Assembly (NCBI GenBank): GCA_002943765.1
Contig: PQWQ01000045.1
Span: 26,001 to 90,000, forward strand
Direction: 5' to 3'
DNA: 64,000 bases
Source of the DNA: Psoroptes ovis
Taxonomy: Eukaryota; Arthropoda; Arachnida; Sarcoptiformes; Psoroptidae
Shown: piece after piece, positions 62,175 through 64,000 of the stretch
Position numbering within the stretch: position 1 is the stretch's first letter
Layout: the number at the start of each line of letters is the position of its first letter
Notes under the pieces: generated by a model
Seen by the model: the letters and a program-made list of their open reading frames with translations, nothing else
The model's database searches: none
What the model was told of the DNA's origin: nothing
Program-made: the position numbers and the translations under genes

Positions 62175-63575
62175 TTATACTGACAACGATATGAGCGAGT
62201 TGTAGTTTTCCAGGTTTCGTTTGAGGATGTCCACACAAGGGCCCAGCAAACGCTCAAAACAGTCTCGATCCAGTTTCAAACATTTCAATGGACCTTGTGC
62301 TTTGACAGTGGCAGCACGTGGTCGATTAAAGATGAGTGCAATCTCTCCGAAATAATCAGATCGACCTAATCGACCTACTTCTTCTTCAGGAGCATCTGGT
62401 GATCGTCGTTGTAACACAACAGCTGTGCCTTCTTCGATTATGTAAAATTCGTCGCCAGATTCGCCTTGTTTGGTGATAATATCGCCATCAGCAAACTCGA
62501 CTGGTGTCAAAGCATCAGCCACAGTCAATCTTTCATAATAATCAAGGCTTTCTGTTGGTGAATGGTTGCATTAATTCAATGTTTTGATTGGTTGACAATC
62601 ACTTACCGAGGATTTTGACTTTTGATAAGAATTCTTCATACATTTTTCGTTTTTTGATGAATTGACCCATCAAAATGCGTCTGTATGTGTCTCGATCGAT
62701 GGCCCAGAGTTTGACATCGGTTTTGGCTTGAATGGTAGCTGCACGTGGTGTTCCATAGATTAGTGCCAATTCTCCGAAGCTGCCTCCTTCCGAAACAGTG
62801 GTCACCAATTGATCATTTACATAAACCTTGTCAATCATAAACAATTAATGGATTATTATCATTTTGATTATTATTATTATAGTCATTACCTCGACTGTGC
62901 CTTCATCGATAATGTAAAAGTTATCACCTTCGTCTCCTTGTCGCATGATGTATTCGCCTGCTTTGTGATGAACCGGGAACATGGCATCGAACACATCGGT
63001 TTTTTGATTGCCGTCCAAATGCTGAAAGAGAACACTTTTCTCCACTGTTTTTGACAAAGATGCCATTGTTTTTTCGTCTTTTGGCACGACCTGTCAATAA
63101 ACATTGATTCATTTAGTGCAATTCACAATTAAACATCAACAGACTTACCTTCTTCACGTAATTGGTGGCATCTTCTTCGCTGTAAGTTTCAGCTGATACG
63201 CCACCACGTCGTGTTCGGGTGGTTGTGATGGTGGGCAGAGGTGAAAGATCCTCATCACGTTCGGTGTCCGGAGACATCGGTGCTCTTTGATGCTGAGAGT
63301 TTATTTGGTTTTCCTGAATAAATTCCGAAAATGAGTTGATTTGACTGGATTTGAATCAATCAACTTACTCGTTCAAGGGAGGCAAAGTATTCTTTGAGGA
63401 ATCTGATCGGATTTTCAGGTCGACTGACGCAAAGTTGAACGATGCAGTCTTTGAGTATTTGTTGGATGTTGTGTCGTTGCACATAGGCTTCACACTCGCG
63501 TAGCGATTGTTGTTCATCGCCATCGCCAGCACTGTTGTTGGCCGTTGATGAATTCACCGAGTTGTTTGTGGCCAT
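62175..63575 (-). CDS. PRKAR1: cAMP-dependent protein kinase type I regulatory subunit
   Basis: Holds PKA catalytic subunits inactive until cAMP binds. Exons: 63369-63575, 63149-63313, 62890-63090, 62607-62826, 62175-62551, giving 389 aa. The start MATNNS has a good ACAATGG context; the frame upstream begins only with GTG. The dimerisation/docking domain reads SLRECEAYVQRHNIQQILKD. A linker follows with the pseudosubstrate RRGGVSAE (about 104-111), which places it in type I, since Gly stands where type II has Ser. Two cyclic-nucleotide-binding domains carry the phosphate-binding cassettes FGELALIYGTPRAAT and FGEIALIFNRPRAAT. The protein ends ISLSV as in other RI subunits. Confidence 0.96.
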
Positions 63576-64000
63576 TGTAAACACAAACACGTTTACAGTG
63601 CCAGCAATCGCACTCTGTCCAAAGGTTAAATGGATTCAAATCGATTTTAAGTAATCAAATTGGACACATTGATCGTCACTGTGGTCACCGACAATTAGCT
63701 TGATTACCGTTAAGGCAAAGATCAGATTAAAGTAAACACAAATAGCAGGAACGTGATCTGTAAATAAGCGAGCAAATGTCGAACAGAGGTCTTTCGAGTA
63801 GCAGAGAAGTGCACAAAAACAAATTGAGTGAAAACAAACAAATTGAGCCTTTGAATAAAGTGCTTTGGCTGACTGATATAGCATCAAACCACTACCTTCA
63901 CGATTTGCGTCATTCAAACATCAAAGTGATTTGAATGCATGCGCATTTACATTACGTTATTCAAATGGAATGTGATGGCATTCAGCCGACCACTGAATTC
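63576..64000. other. Upstream of PKA regulatory subunit
   Basis: Presumed promoter and leader of the PKA gene, running to the edge of the window. A 93-codon minus-strand frame (63636-63917) has no recognisable features. Nothing else is supported. Confidence 0.45.

Noticed and set aside
63636..63917. 93-codon minus-strand frame upstream of the PKA gene
   Set aside because: Non-conserved, not in a sensible splice relation to the PKA start and without a recognisable domain.
1..64000. tRNA, rRNA, CRISPR, transposase or viral remnants
   Set aside because: Looked for B-box-like GGTTCGANNCC words, repeated spacer arrays and transposase or polymerase motifs by eye. None was convincing, though a profile search such as tRNAscan or RepeatMasker could still find degenerate copies.

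Overview
The window is AT-rich nuclear DNA from an animal, most likely an arthropod. The evidence is small spliced introns (mostly 50-100 bp, GT-AG), animal-only genes (SPARC, SIAH, Rx, Otp, non-muscle myosin II) and a homeobrain-type homeobox gene. The compact gene packing would fit a small-genome mite, but the species is inference and was not established. No gene of viral, plasmid or transposon origin was recognised.

Layout. From 1 to about 24.7 kb there is a long stretch with no gene I can identify. It contains only two possible minus-strand exons (near 10.8-11.0 and 18.5-18.8 kb), simple repeats, an imperfect hairpin and homeodomain-type TAAT/ATTA sites. From 24.8 to 36.0 kb lies the HRO homeobox cluster: orthopedia (+), Rx (+) and homeobrain (-). 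An isopentenyl-diphosphate isomerase gene sits on the minus strand between otp and Rx. From 37.2 to 63.6 kb the style changes to a dense housekeeping block with 13 genes in 26 kb: PEX11(-), PWP2(+), SSU72(+), LSG1(-), SPARC(-), SIAH(-), CDK11(-), CAPZB(+), a TCP10/CPAP C-terminal-domain gene(+), MTHFR(+), an SLC13-type transporter(+), zipper-type myosin II heavy chain(-) and the PKA type I regulatory subunit(-).

How the genes relate. The three homeobox genes are linked paralogues of the paired-like class. Their homeodomains share two intron positions that isolate a 20-nt exon. The housekeeping genes are functionally mixed: ribosome biogenesis (PWP2, LSG1), transcription/RNA control (SSU72, CDK11), actomyosin (CAPZB, zipper), ubiquitination (SIAH), metabolism (IDI1, MTHFR, SLC13, PEX11), centriole (TCP10 domain), matrix (SPARC) and cAMP signalling (PKA-R1). 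Their arrangement suggests shared promoters (PEX11/PWP2 and CDK11/CAPZB head to head) and touching 3' ends (SSU72/LSG1, SLC13/zipper).

Exon coordinates were worked out by hand from splice consensus, reading phase and family alignment from memory. Every multi-exon model below closes in frame. No novel biological system was demonstrated. The strongest leads are the shared 20-nt homeodomain exon, the cluster with its adjacent gene desert, the altered SNT motif in the SLC13 protein and the possible hidden minus-strand gene in the desert.
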